In this document: positions 1 through 10,317 of the stretch, in pieces | Layout of the letters: every line of letters begins with the position of its first letter | How positions within the stretch are numbered: position 1 is the first letter of the stretch | DNA from: Littorina saxatilis | Taxonomy: Eukaryota > Mollusca > Gastropoda > Littorinimorpha > Littorinidae | Direction: 5' to 3' | Length of the DNA: 64,000 nt | Assembly (NCBI RefSeq): GCF_037325665.1 | Contig: NC_090260.1 | Span: forward strand, 50,798,829-50,862,828 | Program-made: the position numbers and the translations under genes | The notes under the pieces: model-generated | Seen by the model: only the letters and a program-made list of their open reading frames with translations | Databases searched by the model: none | What the model was told of the DNA's origin: nothing

Positions 1-207
1 CGGTCAATTGTCCTTGTTTTGATCCAAAGTTGTCTTCTTAAATTTGCTTTTTGGAAGGTGTGTACTATTAGGTGAAATGTCCTGGCTCAGATTGCACGAG
101 ATTGCTCCAATTGCCTTGTTGTTATCAACATTTTGCGGGGGGGGGGGGGGGGGCATGCCCCCGGACCCCCATGGGAGGTTCGAACGCTTAGCGCCCTACA
201 CTATCAA

Positions 208-470
208 TCAATCAATCAATCAATGAGGCTTATATCGCGCATATTCCGTGGGTACAGTTCTAGCCGCTGTGCAGTGATGCCGTGTGAGATGAAATTTTAT
301 ACGGCCAGTAGATTGCAGCCATGTCGGCGCATATTTACCTTTCACGGCCTTATTCCAAGTCACACGGGTATGGTAGACAATTATTAATTGTGCCTAGGCA
401 TTTTTGCCAGGAAAGACCCTTTTGTCAATCGTGGGATCTTTAACGTGCACACCCGTCGTCGAATTGTTCC
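208..470 (-). mobile_element. SINE family A fragment (tRNA-derived SINE body and tail)
   Basis: This matches the better copy at 8300-8805 and the fragment at 31883-32060. Shared landmarks are cttatatcgcgc, ccgtgggtacagttcta, the gccgtgtgagatg block, gcagccat..tcggcgcatat, and the cgtgggatctttaacgt block. Read on the minus strand, the element ends in an (ATTG)n tail, seen here on the plus strand as a caat repeat at 206-223. The tRNA-like head is missing in this copy. A run of 18 G lies just upstream at 136-153 and a C-rich run follows at 487-510. Confidence 0.75.
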
Positions 471-721
471 TAAAATAAATTTGGAACCCCCCCCCCCCTC
501 CCCCCCCCCTTAACACTGATGTGATCCGCCCCTGCGTGTACACTGGATTGACAAATCCACAGCGATCAAACAAACTCTGCGTTCAATCACCATTGGAAAT
601 CCAACGCGGCTTTCTTATTTTTGATAGGCCACTTTTTAGTCAACGTGTCTAGTATTAAGAAAACTCACATTGAAATTAAGGAGTGTACAACCGTCAAGTT
701 CTTGCTCTTTACAGAACAAAA

Positions 722-756
722 CCGTGTGTGTGTGTGTATGTGTGTGTGTGTGTGTT

Positions 757-792
<36 letters not shown>

Positions 793-807
793 CAGTCTTT
801 TGCTTAC

Positions 808-838
<31 letters not shown>

Positions 839-877
839 TGTGTATGTGTGTGTGTGTGTGTGTGTAGTCTTTTGCTT

Positions 878-920
<43 letters not shown>

Positions 921-1065
921 CAGTCTTTTGCTTACGTGTGGTTGTATGTGGTGTTTTTTGTGTGTTTGTGTGCGTGCGTGCGTGCGTGCGTGCGCATTTG
1001 TGTGCGTGTGTACGTGCGTGCGTGCAAGCGTCTGCCTGTCCGTCTGTCTGTCTGTCTGTCTATCT
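722..1065. repeat. Compound (TG)n microsatellite
   Basis: Long TG/TGTA tracts are interrupted three times by the same short sequence, cagtcttttgcttacgtg, so the microsatellite has been internally duplicated as ~85-100 bp blocks. It grades into TGCG and then CTGT tetranucleotides near 1030-1065. Apparent open frames here are low-complexity Cys/Val runs and are not genes. The stretch 1066-1498 is unique sequence in which I see no gene. Confidence 0.95.
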
Positions 1066-1498
1066 ACTTGGCGGAATCACCTTTGAGTGACAGTGGTGTC
1101 TGTCAGCATGACGAAACGCAAGAACTGTTCGTCACTGACGGTAGTCCCTCCACCATACTGCGCGGTCTTTGCTGCCAGGATTGCGTTGCTTGTTGACCCG
1201 TCGCCTGCAATACCACCAGTTGTACAGAAGGGGGCAACAGAAACGCACCACATTCGCACCCACTGTTGCTGGTGATTTGTTCGTATTTTTGTAGTTTCAC
1301 GTACGCTATGAAGCCGATAAACGAAACACAGATTCTATCTGAGGACATTTCACAGCCTCTGCAATTAGTGCATAGTTTTTAATCGCTTTTTCCTTTTCAT
1401 TAATTGTGTAAAAGAGGGTAGGGGTCAAGCGAGTCGTACTCGCAGACAATCGTGTCACTTTGACACGCTTCCTAAAAAGAAAAACGCATAGATTTCAA

Positions 1499-1712
1499 GA
1501 CAGGCTAAACTAAGGACAGGCTAAACTAAGGACAGACTAAACTAAGGACAGGCTAAACTAAGGACAGGCTAAACTAAGGACAGGCTAAACTAAGGACTAA
1601 ACTGAGGACAGGCTAAACTAAGGACAGGCTAAACTAAGGACAGGCTAAACTAAGGACAGGCTAAACTAAGGACAGGCTAAACTAAGGACAGGCTAAACTA
1701 AGGACAGGCTGA
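1499..1712. repeat. Minisatellite, 16 bp unit
   Basis: About 13 nearly identical copies of gacaggctaaactaag lie head to tail. One copy near 1590 is shortened (aaggactaaactgagg). Near identity suggests recent expansion. Confidence 0.97.
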
Positions 1713-1786
1713 ACGCTATGTCTTCGTCGCGTTATTCAAGACGTCCGCTTTTACATCATTACATGCCCAATATATCAATAACATTG

Positions 1787-1851
1787 GGTGTGTGTGCGTG
1801 TGGGTGTGTGTGGGTGTGTGTACGTGTACGTGTGTGTGTGTGTGTGTGTGT

Positions 1852-1884
<33 letters not shown>

Positions 1885-1901
1885 TGAGAGAGAGAGAGAC
1901 G

Positions 1902-1990
<89 letters not shown>
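1787..1990. repeat. (TG)n then (GA)n compound microsatellite
   Basis: TG with TGCG/TACG interruptions runs to about 1882 and is followed by about 100 bp of almost pure GA. Open frames on both strands are artefacts of the simple repeat. Confidence 0.97.
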
Positions 1991-1992
<2 letters not shown>

Positions 1993-2094
1993 TTTAAGTC
2001 AACAAGACAGCTAGCCAATCGAACAGAAAGACAGAAAGAGAGAAGGGAGATTAAGACAGCTATCCAGCCAACCAGACAGCTAGACAGTCAAACA

Positions 2095-2846
2095 GACAGA
2101 CCTAAGAAAGAAAGAAGGGAGATAACTATGTCACTTGTACCCTTACCACATAGTGTCACAGACAGACAGAAAGAGAGAAGGGAGATAACTATGTCACTTG
2201 TACCCTCACCACACAGTGTCACAGGCACTAGACAGACAGAAAGAGAGAAGGGAGATAACTATGTCACTTGTACCCTCATCACACAGTGTCACAGGCACTA
2301 GACAGACAGAAAGAGAGAAGGGAGATAACTATGTCACTTGTACCCTCATCACACAGTGTCACAGGCACTAGACAGACAGAAAGAGAGAAGGGAGATAACT
2401 ATGTCACTTGTACCTTCACCACACAGTGTCACATGCACCAGACAGACAGAAAGAGAGAAGGGAGATAACTATGTCACTTGTACCTTCACCACACAGTGTC
2501 ACAGGCACTAGACAGACAGAAAGAGAGAAGGGAGATAACTATGTCACTTGTACCCTCACCACACAGTGTCACCGGCACTAGACAGACAGAAAGAGAGATA
2601 ACTATGTCACTTGTACCCTCACCACACAGTGTCACAGGCACTAGACAGACAGAAAGAGAGAAGGGAGATAACAATGTCACTTGTACCCTCACCACACAGT
2701 GTCACCGGCACTAGACAGACAGAAAGAGAGATAACTATGTCACTTGTACCCTCACCACACAGTGTCACAGGCACTAGACAGACAGAAAGAGAGAAGGGAG
2801 ATAACTATGTCACTTGTACCCTCACCACACAGTGTCACCGGCACTC
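2095..2846. repeat. Minisatellite, ~70 bp unit
   Basis: Eleven copies of a ~70 bp unit carry the landmarks gacagacagaaagagagaag, ggagataactatgtcacttg and ccacacagtgtcacaggcac. Two or three copies lack the agaaggg segment (~63 bp). The array directly abuts the candidate minus-strand exon ending near 2839, and that open frame runs on into the array. It may therefore have grown out of the 3' part of an exon or its intron. Confidence 0.95.
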
Positions 2847-3039
2847 CAGGAGACGAGAAGTTGTCCGCGTGACACAAGACATTGCTAACTTTGTCGTATT
2901 CGCCGCTGAACATAACTTCGAAGAGGTATTCTTTATACAAGTATGCAGACCTTGTATTCGGATCATAATCAGCAAAGTCCAGAAACTCTGTGGTTCCTTG
3001 TCGTATCGACCAGACGTTGTCAACTCCCAATGCTTCATA
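2839..3039 (-). CDS. Candidate internal exon (copy B) of an unidentified host gene
   Basis: On the minus strand a good acceptor (gattgtttcag) precedes TATGAAGCATTGG and an open frame of at least 60 residues. It begins YEALGVDNVWSIRQGTTEFL and continues with DFADYDPNTRSAYLYKEYLF and a SGEYDKVSNVLC segment. A related sequence with the same acceptor position and the same phase 0 lies upstream at 3765-3843, so the exon was duplicated. The 3' boundary is uncertain: a GT follows TGGAGTGCCG at 2838, otherwise the frame runs into the minisatellite. The VWD-like exon at 8040-8283 ends in phase 0 (..RIEE), which would join in frame to this one, so both may belong to one minus-strand gene. I do not recognise the family with certainty. 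Confidence 0.45.
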
Positions 3040-3220
3040 CTGAAACAATCATACAGAACATAGAGTGTAGATTTGACTTTCATTGCTTCTCCACTGTTTC
3101 TTCTGCGGCGATTATGTCTTTGTAATGTGTAAGGGAAGAACATTGATAACAAATGTTGAATAAATAATAAAAGAATAAAAAAAAATAAAAAACATAAAAA
3201 AGAAAATAGAGTGTACATGT

Positions 3221-3764
3221 CGTGCCGAATTCACCTAATTTCCGAATTCGCGGAATCGGCTGCCCATTTCGCGTAATCGGCAAAACGCTGCCTTTCACGC
3301 GAAATCGGCAGCGTTTTGACGAAAATGCGTAAAGGCTCCTAAAATGTGTCCATTTCGCAAAAGTGACAGCCAGTCAGTTACTGTTTTTGTCACCAGAACA
3401 TATTAACATTGCTTTACTTCCCTATTTTAGTTTGTATGGTCTGTGTTGGTCTGTGTCAAGCATAACTCCGGTAATGCCCGAAAACTACACTTTTTGCCAA
3501 AGCTTGCCATAACTTATCGATTATTGCAACATTTATTCATTCGAGTATCTAGCTGTCTAAGTGTGATGATATCCCTGGCATTTGAGAACTTTAAAGTCAA
3601 AAACCCTGCCGATTTCACAAAATGGACATAATTTACAAGCCTTTTTACGCGTTTTCGGCAAAACGCTGCCGATTTCGCGTAATGGGCAGCGTTTTGCCGA
3701 TTACGTGAAATAGGCAAAAATGTTGCTGATTTCGCGAATTTGGCAATTACGTGAATTCGGCACG
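3221..3764. mobile_element. MITE with ~110 bp terminal inverted repeats
   Basis: The left end starts cgtgccgaattcac and the right end is its reverse complement. The similarity continues inward for ~110 bp per side and includes gcggaatcggc-, ttcgcgtaatcggcaaaacg- and cgaaatcggcagcgttttg-type motifs. No coding potential is seen. Flanking acatgt/acatac could reflect a short target duplication (acat). It lies directly against exon copy A of the minus-strand gene. Confidence 0.85.
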
Positions 3765-3843
3765 ACATACACATTGGAAAGTTCAGTAACTCGGTGTGTC
3801 CTTCTCTAATCGACCAGACGTTGTTAACTCCCTTTTCTTCATA
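3765..3843 (-). pseudogene. Duplicated exon copy A, cut short at the MITE
   Basis: On the minus strand this reads YEEKGVNNVWSIREGHTELL then NFP after an acceptor-like ..tatttaag. It is clearly homologous to the exon at 2839-3039 (YEALGVDNVWSIRQGTTEFL). Similarity stops at the MITE edge and nothing homologous continues beyond the MITE at 3215. A GTATGT at the MITE junction could serve as a donor, so a truncated exon might still be spliced. Otherwise it is a dead duplicate. Confidence 0.5.
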
Positions 3844-4198
3844 CTTAAATAGGCATACAGACAATACAGTTTATTGCGAAAATCAAAAACAAATATAGAC
3901 TACCAACGTTCCAAAATTCAGAATAAAAAAACCAAGAAGGGTAAGTTAATGGAACGTTTATTATTCCCCCCCTCTGCTTCTTTCTCTCTGTAAAGGTGTA
4001 GGGCTAGTTATTTTTCGGTAACTTACCCAACAATCAAAATCACTTACCCAACAACGGGCCTGAATCCTCAAGAGCTCACAGGTTGATGAGCTTGACTTTG
4101 AGGGAACTACTTTAGCGATTGAAAAGTTCCGAACGCTCTAATGTACGAAATATACATCTCTAGACCAAACAATACAAACATACCTCAATTAAACTATA

Positions 4199-5716
4199 CT
4201 GTTCAAAAAAAGAAACGCATAGTTGCTACTTGCCAAATTTGTTTTATTTTTCGAAAAAATTAACAGAAAATCCAATATTTAGATTATTTGTTTGAAATTT
4301 GGTATGGACACAGTTGAATGCACACACAGTTCATTTGCATCTTCAAATCAATCAGTCATTCAATACGATTGGGTGCCGAGGCTGTCAAGTCAGTAGGGGG
4401 TGTGACTGCCTTGAGCAGCAACAACTGCCCGGCACCTTCTGGGCATGGACTGGATCAGATGCCGGATATCTTGCTGTGGGATGGTGTCCCACTCCTCCTG
4501 AAGTGCCTGCAATAGATCGCGGTGATTTGCCGGCGCTTCTTCTCGCCTGCGCACACGTCTGTCCAATTCATCCCAGAGGTGTTCTATCGGGTTCATGTCT
4601 GGCGACATGGATGGCCAGGGAAGCACCTGGACATGGTGGTCGGTGAGGAACTGGGTGGTGAGTCGTGCTGTGTGCGGGCGAGCGTTGTCCTGCTGGAATA
4701 TGGCATCCTGGTCAGCCAGAAGAGGAAGGGCGTGTGGGCGCAGAATTTCCTCCACGTATTGCTGGGCAGTTATGCGCCCTTGAACGTGCACCGGGGTGCT
4801 CCTTCCAGCGGTATTGATCGCCCCCCACACCATGACGCCTCCACCACCATGAACGGGTGCCTCATCCACACAGTTGGGCGCGTAACGTTCGTTTACTCTC
4901 CGGTAGACCCTCCTCCGACCATCATGTCGCTGGAGCAGGAAGTAGGACTCGTCGCTGAACCACACGTGTCTCCAGTGATTCCGGACGGTCCAGCGAAGGT
5001 GCTGGTTGCCCCACTGCACTCGGTTCTGGCGATGGCGGCGGGTGAGGACAGCTCCTCTGTGAGGTCTGCGAGCTCTCAAACCAGCTTCATGCAGGCGGTT
5101 CCGCACGGTCTGGTCCGATAATCGGTGTGGCCCGGGGAGAGCCTGGACAGAAGATGAGGCCGACAGGAAACGATTCCGGAGGTGGCGGAGCCGTATGAAG
5201 CGGTCGTGAGCAGCAGTTGTCGCCCTTGGTCTTCCCGCTCGTGGCAAGTCAGCAACGGAGCCAGTGGCTTGAAACCTGACCCACAGTCTACCGATGGTGC
5301 TCTGGGACACGTGGAAGTGCCTGGTGATTGCACTTTGACTTTGGCCTGCTTGTAAACGACCCAATGCAATTTGGCGGTCTTCTCTGCTCAATCGGGCCAT
5401 CTTTCGTCGCTGAATTGTCGTCTGATTTCTTTGTGGCGAACAATCCGCTTTTATGGGTTTTGGAAGACATGATGAGAGCTCAATATTCCCCGAGTTTCAC
5501 GAGATTACACTGAAGCATGACGAGTGGTCATGCCAAATGAGCAATTTTGACATTGTAGCCACTGATAACGCATGCGTCACGTGCAGAGCTCACTTGTCGC
5601 AATGGACGAAAGGTCGACGACCAGATAAACATTTTCTGCAGTTTGGTGGATATCCTTGTAGCCATATAACTAAATTAACCAAATATTACAAGCTATGCGT
5701 TTCTTTTTTTGAACAG
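4199..5716 (-). mobile_element. Complete Tc1/mariner-type transposon
   Basis: The 1518 bp element has 24 bp perfect terminal inverted repeats beginning CTGTTCAAAAAAAGAAACGC. TA dinucleotides flank both sides (4197-4198 and 5717-5718), as expected for Tc1/mariner integration. A single uninterrupted transposase gene fills most of it on the minus strand. Identical ends and an open reading frame imply a young, possibly mobile copy. Confidence 0.93.
4390..5400 (-). CDS. Tc1-type DD34E transposase
   Basis: A 336-residue protein, the normal full length for Tc1-like transposases. It would cut and paste the surrounding 1.5 kb element by binding the inverted repeats and inserting at TA. The N-terminus (residues ~1-60, MARLSREDRQIALGRLQAGQ..) is a helix-turn-helix, followed by a linker with a GRPRATT motif typical of Tc1 DNA-binding regions. 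The catalytic triad is visible: D in WFSDES, D in FQQDNARPHTA, and E in SPDMNPIEHLWDEL. There are 34 residues between the second D and the E, so DD34E. The start is chosen as the only upstream ATG giving the canonical N-terminus. There are no stops or frameshifts. GC content is clearly higher than in neighbouring DNA, consistent with recent arrival. Confidence 0.95.
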   Translation of the reverse strand: MARLSREDRQIALGRLQAGQSQSAITRHFHVSQSTIGRLWVRFQATGSVADLPRAGRPRATTAAHDRFIRLRHLRNRFLSASSSVQALPGPHRLSDQTVRNRLHEAGLRARRPHRGAVLTRRHRQNRVQWGNQHLRWTVRNHWRHVWFSDESYFLLQRHDGRRRVYRRVNERYAPNCVDEAPVHGGGGVMVWGAINTAGRSTPVHVQGRITAQQYVEEILRPHALPLLADQDAIFQQDNARPHTARLTTQFLTDHHVQVLPWPSMSPDMNPIEHLWDELDRRVRRREEAPANHRDLLQALQEEWDTIPQQDIRHLIQSMPRRCRAVVAAQGSHTPY

Positions 5717-5999
5717 TATAGCAACTACAGGCTTGAACACACTAATCTCCATATAAAATCCATGAGTTTGGTTGTTTTCTAAATCCAAATCTAACGATCA
5801 GCGCAGAGAAACTCGCCTTAGATCTCCCATGAGTGCAAGCGAACTCCCAAGGCAAGTAACTCTCGTACTCTGTCTAGCGGCAAGAGTAGTTCCCCTTTCA
5901 CATTTTCTGAACTGAGTTGCTGGGACAAAACACTGCAATCCGACGATTAGTTTTCGACAATATTTCATTTTATAAACAGATCACACGCAACCAAATGCA

Positions 6000-7677
6000 C
6001 ACATTTCATCAATGAAGAACACAGTGCCAAAGTCTTGTGAGCTAGACCCCATCCCCACCAACTTGTTTTATGAAAACCTTGACCTTTTTCTTCCCATCAT
6101 AACCAACATAATCAACTCTTCTCTCACTTCTGGCACTGTGCCAATGGACTTGAAAACTGCAGTAGTTAAACCTTTGATCAAGAAACCATCTCTGGATAAA
6201 AATCAGTTGAAAAACTATAGGCCTGTTTCCAACTTGCCATTCATTTCTAAAATTCTGGAAAAAGTAGTGCTTAGTCAGCTTCTCTCCCACCTTGAAACCA
6301 ACAACCTCTGCAACCCTCTTCGGTCAGCGTATAGGGCTGGCCACAGCACCGAGACTGTTTTGCTTCGTGTTGTGAATGACATTCTTTCTGCTCTGGATAA
6401 TGATGACCTATCAGTTCTGCTTCTCTTGGATAACTCAGCTGCGTTCGATACGATCGATCACTCTGTTCTGCTCTCTCGTCTCGAATCTGTTTTTGGCATT
6501 CACTCTACCGCTCTTCACTGGTTTAGTTCATATCTACAGAGCCGTAGTCAGTATGTGTCTGTCAATAATCTCTCATCTCCTCCATCTCCTCTCTGTTTCG
6601 GCGTTCCCCAGGGATCAGTTCTAGGCCCAGTTTTATTTGTACTATACACCACTCCTCTCTCTGCCGTCATCAAGCAACACGCAGTCAATCACTACCTCTT
6701 TGCAGACGACACACAACTCCAACAAGCATGCAAGCCTACAGAAATCCAAGCGGTGACGCACACTCTCCAAAACTGCACTTCAGGTATTAAATCATGGATG
6801 ACAAACAATATGCTCAAGTTAAATGATGACAAGACTGAATTTCTTCTTTTCTCTGGAGCTTCCTCTTCGACCACTTCCCTTCCAGCCTCCATCACAGTAG
6901 GTTCTAGTGACATTTCTCTCTCTGATAGTGCTAGGAATCTTGGGTTCATCATGGACTCCCACCTCTCAATGAAACAACACATCTGTCTGTCAGACAAGTT
7001 ACTTTGAGATCAGAAGAATAGGTTCCATAAGAAAATTTCTCACTGTTGATGCCACTAAAACTCTCGTTACATCCTGCATTCTGTCCAGATTAGATTACTG
7101 CAACTCCCTTCTCATAGGCTGCCCTGACTCCACTCTCCAACCCTTGCAAAAAGTACAACACTCTGCTGCACGTCTCATTTTCAGAGCACAGCATCGACAA
7201 CCCTGCACTCCTCTCATGAAAGAACTTCACTGGCTTCCTGTATCTGAACGTATTAGGTATAAAGCTGCCTGCTTCTGCTACAATATCATCTCTGAATCGG
7301 CACCTGCCTATCTTTCTGAACTGGTCTCTCTCTACACTCCCTCTCGCACCCTTCGTTCTTCTGATGATGCTCGACTTCTCTGTCAAGGTCGCTTTAAACG
7401 CAAGGCTCATGGCTTCCGCACGTTTTCGTATTATGGACCTCAGTTATGGAATTCACTTTCCTTTCAATTACGTCACTCTCCATCCATTTCATCTTTTAAG
7501 TCCAATTTGAAAACTCACTTGTTCCAACAACACTACGGATAGTTCCTTAGTATAGAGTCTGGGGATGTGAGATGTGCATGATGTGTTGTTTGAATCTGAC
7601 AGTGATTGTATGATTTTTGTATACATGTATTGTTGTCACGCGCTTTGAACTTCTGATAAGGCGCTTTATAAATGCCC

Positions 7678-7710
<33 letters not shown>
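6000..7710 (+). mobile_element. L2-clade LINE, 5'-truncated
   Basis: The reverse transcriptase part and 3' UTR of a non-LTR retrotransposon are present; the endonuclease and everything 5' of it are missing, as is common after incomplete reverse transcription. The 3' end reads gcgctttataaatgc and then (ATT)n at 7679-7707, the typical L2/CR1-group tail of short repeats instead of poly(A). It inserts just downstream of the Tc1 element. A separate 96 bp tandem duplication follows at 7755-7932. Confidence 0.88.
6012..7542 (+). pseudogene. L2-like reverse transcriptase (partial, one frameshift)
   Basis: The first open segment (6012-7007) carries RT motifs in order: SCELDPIPT at the start, LKNYRPVSNLPFISKILEK, SAYRAGHSTETVLL, the LLLDNSAAFDTIDHSVLLSR block, FGVPQGSVLGPVLF, and the catalytic YLFADDTQL. 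It ends early at ..HICLSDKLL. The remaining C-terminal region reads in another frame from about 7012 to 7542 (RRIGSIRKFLTVDATKTLVT, then LDYCNSLLIG, HWLPVSERIRYKAACF and a final FKSNLKTHLFQQHYG). A small deletion near 7000 therefore shifts the frame. The otherwise long open stretches suggest a fairly young copy. No endonuclease domain lies upstream, so it is immobile. Confidence 0.9.
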
Positions 7711-7712
<2 letters not shown>

Positions 7713-7754
7713 AAAGAACAACCTCTACATCTGTGACAAAACAAAACGTTCGAG

Positions 7755-7932
7755 TCACTGATCTTCGTCCCAGCAGTCTTTCAGGTGGACAGACAGACTA
7801 ACACTCATAATTTAGAAATAAACTTATTGGTCAAAACGACCAGTCACTGATCTTCGTCCCAGCAGTCTTTTAGGTGGACAGACAAACTAACACTCATAAT
7901 ATAGAAATAAACTTATTGGTCAAAACGACCAG
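7755..7932. repeat. 96 bp tandem duplication
   Basis: Two near-identical copies (about 7755-7850 and 7851-7932) share cagtcactgatcttcgtccc, gcagtctttyaggtggacag and tattggtcaaaacgaccagt. No coding signal is seen. Confidence 0.9.
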
Positions 7933-8039
7933 TAGCTTGCTCGGAAGACGCAAGCGAGGCAATGTCTGTCTGTCAACATAAAAGTTTGTTTGAAAAAAAA
8001 TCACAAGGAGCAGAACTATAAAACTGTACCTCCTCAATT

Positions 8040-8283
8040 CGTTTCAGTGAGGTACGGAGTTTTACAGTCTCGGCCGTTGCCGTATTGACGACCTTGACCC
8101 ACATCGTGTCCGGAGAATAGCTGCCATCTTCTTTCACTGCGCTACCGCCCGTGACCTTGACCTGGTAGTCCCCGCACGTGAAGTCCGCCAGACGGTACTT
8201 GCAGGGGGCTGCCACCGTGACCGTCTCCTTGTTGAACATGGTCAGGGTGCCGTCACTCTTCATGGAGCATTCTTTTCTGCTGC
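8040..8283 (-). CDS. Candidate exon with a von Willebrand factor D-like segment
   Basis: The minus-strand open frame reads GSRKECSMKSDGTLTMFN, KETVTVAAPCKYRLADFTC, GDYQVKVTGGSAVKEDGSYS and PDTMWVKVVNTATAETVKL, ending RTSLKRIEE. The pattern (F-N/G-K-x-V-T-V..C-x-Y-x-L..C..Y-x-V-x-V) resembles the first half of VWD domains of extracellular proteins in molluscs. This is my reading from memory of the family. The 5' end has AG acceptors at 8284-8277 after a tttggcaacag stretch. The 3' end is GAGGAG followed by GTACAG, giving phase 0. The donor phase fits the exon acceptors at 3039 and 3843. Cys spacing suggests a secreted, disulphide-bonded product. Confidence 0.55.
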
Positions 8284-8299
8284 CTGTTGCCAAACAACC

Positions 8300-8806
8300 A
8301 GACACTCAATCAATAAATCAATCAATATGAGGCTTATATCGCGCGTATTCCGTGGGTACAGTTCTAAGCGCAGGGATGTTTATTTTTATTTTTTATTTTT
8401 ATTTTATGCAATTTATATCGCGCACATATTCAAGGCGCAGGGATTTATTTATGCCGTGTGAGATGGAATTTTTTTTACACAATACGTCACGCATTCACAT
8501 CGGCCAGCAGATCGCAGCCATTTCGGCGCATATCCTACTTTCACGGCCTATTATTTTTATCTATGCCTATACAATTTTGCCAGGAAATACCCTTTTTTCA
8601 ATCGTGGGATCTTTAACGTACACACCCCAATGTAGTGTACACGAAGGGACCTAGGTTTTTCGTCTCATCCGAAAGACTAGCACTTGAACCCACCACCTAG
8701 GTTAGGAAAGGGGGGAGAAAATTGCTGACGCCCTGACCCAGGGTCGAACTCGCAACCTCTCGCTTCCGAGCGCAAGTGCGTTACCACTCGGCCACCCAGT
8801 CCATGA
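8300..8806 (-). mobile_element. tRNA-derived SINE (family A), near-complete
   Basis: On the minus strand the head (8806 down to ~8740) reads like a tRNA. It has an A-box-like TGGCCGAGTGGTAACGC and a B-box-like GGTTGCGAGTTCGACCC, so it carries an internal RNA polymerase III promoter. The ~400 bp body follows and ends with an (ATTG)n-type tail at 8302-8318. Parts of the same body are at 208-470 and 31883-32060. The body also holds a small T-rich expansion near 8380-8405. It inserts immediately next to the VWD-like exon acceptor. Confidence 0.88.
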
Positions 8807-9296
8807 CACAGCCATTACTAAAACGTTCCCTTCAAAATATACAGAGTGAAACACACACAAAATGATAAAATAACAAATTGCGCCACCCACTGTCAAAAAT
8901 GTTCGTATCTTCTCAACATGTTGAGCGAACTACTTTATATTTGGTGTACAATAATTATATGAAGTAATTGGTTGACCCGATGCAGAAGGTACGGGTGGCA
9001 TTATTTGTGTCATCCTATAGAAGCACATCGGCACAACGGTTGTTTGACTGAAGTTTCCATTTAAACAGCTTGGCAGTGGCAGGGTATCGCTCTCGGATGT
9101 TTATTTCCCTAGGATTACGATTTCACAAATTGATATTTAGTAAACTTTACAAATATCGTTTACATTTTGTCTGTAGTATATCATAAACTTTCCATTATCA
9201 AAAAACACAAAATAAGGAGTTACAAAAATATATTACATCTAACCATGATAACCTTATTTAACTTGGCTCTGTCTGTATGTATGCATGTTTGTATGT
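8807..9296. other. Intergenic or intronic, no feature seen
   Basis: AT-rich unique sequence. I see no open frame, RNA gene or repeat family here. Confidence 0.6.
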
Positions 9297-9988
9297 TTGC
9301 TACAGCAAGTCAGTATAAATGAGTTAGAGGTAGCGGATGAGTTTGATACAGCAAGTCAGTATAAACGAGTTAGAGGTAGCGGATGAGTTTGATACAGCAA
9401 GTCAGTATAAACGAGTTAGAGGTAGCGGATGAGTTTGATACAGCAAGTCAGTATAAACGAGTTAGAGGTAGCGGATGAGTTTGATACAGCAAGTCAGTAT
9501 AAACGAGTTAGAGGTAGCGGATGAGTTTGATACAGCAAGTCAGTATAAACGAGTTAGAGGTAGCGGATGAGTATGATACAGCAAGTCAGTATAAACGAGT
9601 TAGAGGTAGCGGATGAGTATGATACAGCAAGTCAGTATAAACGAGGTAGAGGTAGCGGATGAGTTTGCTACAGCAAGTCAGTATAAACGAGTTAGAGGTA
9701 GCGGATGAGTTTGATACAGCAAGTCAGTATAAACGAGTTAGAGGTAGCGGATGAGTTTGATACAGCAAGTCAGTATAAACGAGTTAGAGGTAGCGGATGA
9801 GTTTGATACAGCAAGTCAGTATAAACGAGTTAGAGGTAGCGGATGAGTTTGATACAGCAAGTCAGTATAAACGAGTTAGAGGTAGCGGATGAGTTTGATA
9901 CAGCAAGTCAGTATAAACGAGTTAGAGGTAGCGGATGAGTTTGCTACAGCAAGTCAGTATAAATGAGTTAGAGGTAGCGGATGAGTTT
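9296..9988. repeat. Minisatellite, 46 bp unit
   Basis: About 15 head-to-tail copies of a 46 bp unit carry tacagcaagtcagtataaac and gagttagaggtagcggatga. Variation is minimal (gtttgata / gtttgcta / gtatgata), so the array is young. Confidence 0.97.
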
Positions 9989-10279
9989 GTTCATTTGTTT
10001 TCTAAATGTCAGAAAAACAAGGATTTATATGATGGCTTACTAGCGCCAAAAGCACATAACGTAATTTTCACGTGAAAATTACAATTATGTTGTGAAAATT
10101 ACTCATCTTTGCGTGACAAAAAACAGTTCTGCGGTGAAAATGACCAATTTTCTCGCCAGATAATGCTTAAGTATTCAGTTTGGGCTTAAGTGATCCGTCC
10201 AGAAGTGAGCCAGAACTGAATGTTAGTAATTTTCATGACATGATTACTATCATGTTCCTTGTGACAGTGGAGGTTGAAT

Positions 10280-10289
10280 GCGCATGCGC
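10280..10289. promoter_or_regulatory. NRF1-like palindrome GCGCATGCGC
   Basis: A perfect GCGCATGCGC core, the nuclear respiratory factor 1 consensus often found in housekeeping promoters, lies here. The surrounding 10300-10560 is less AT-rich than neighbours, but I could not find a convincing first exon. Tentative. Confidence 0.25.
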
Positions 10290-10317
10290 GACTGTTACAC
10301 CGGCCACATAAAACTTC

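Noticed and set aside
621-1196. Cys/Val-rich open frames
   Set aside because: Translations of a TG microsatellite.
1716-2018. Ser/Leu/His/Thr-rich and Glu/Arg-rich open frames
   Set aside because: Translations of the TG/GA microsatellite.
4299-5121. Plus-strand open frames over the transposase
   Set aside because: Shadows of the minus-strand Tc1 transposase, which has clear DDE motifs.
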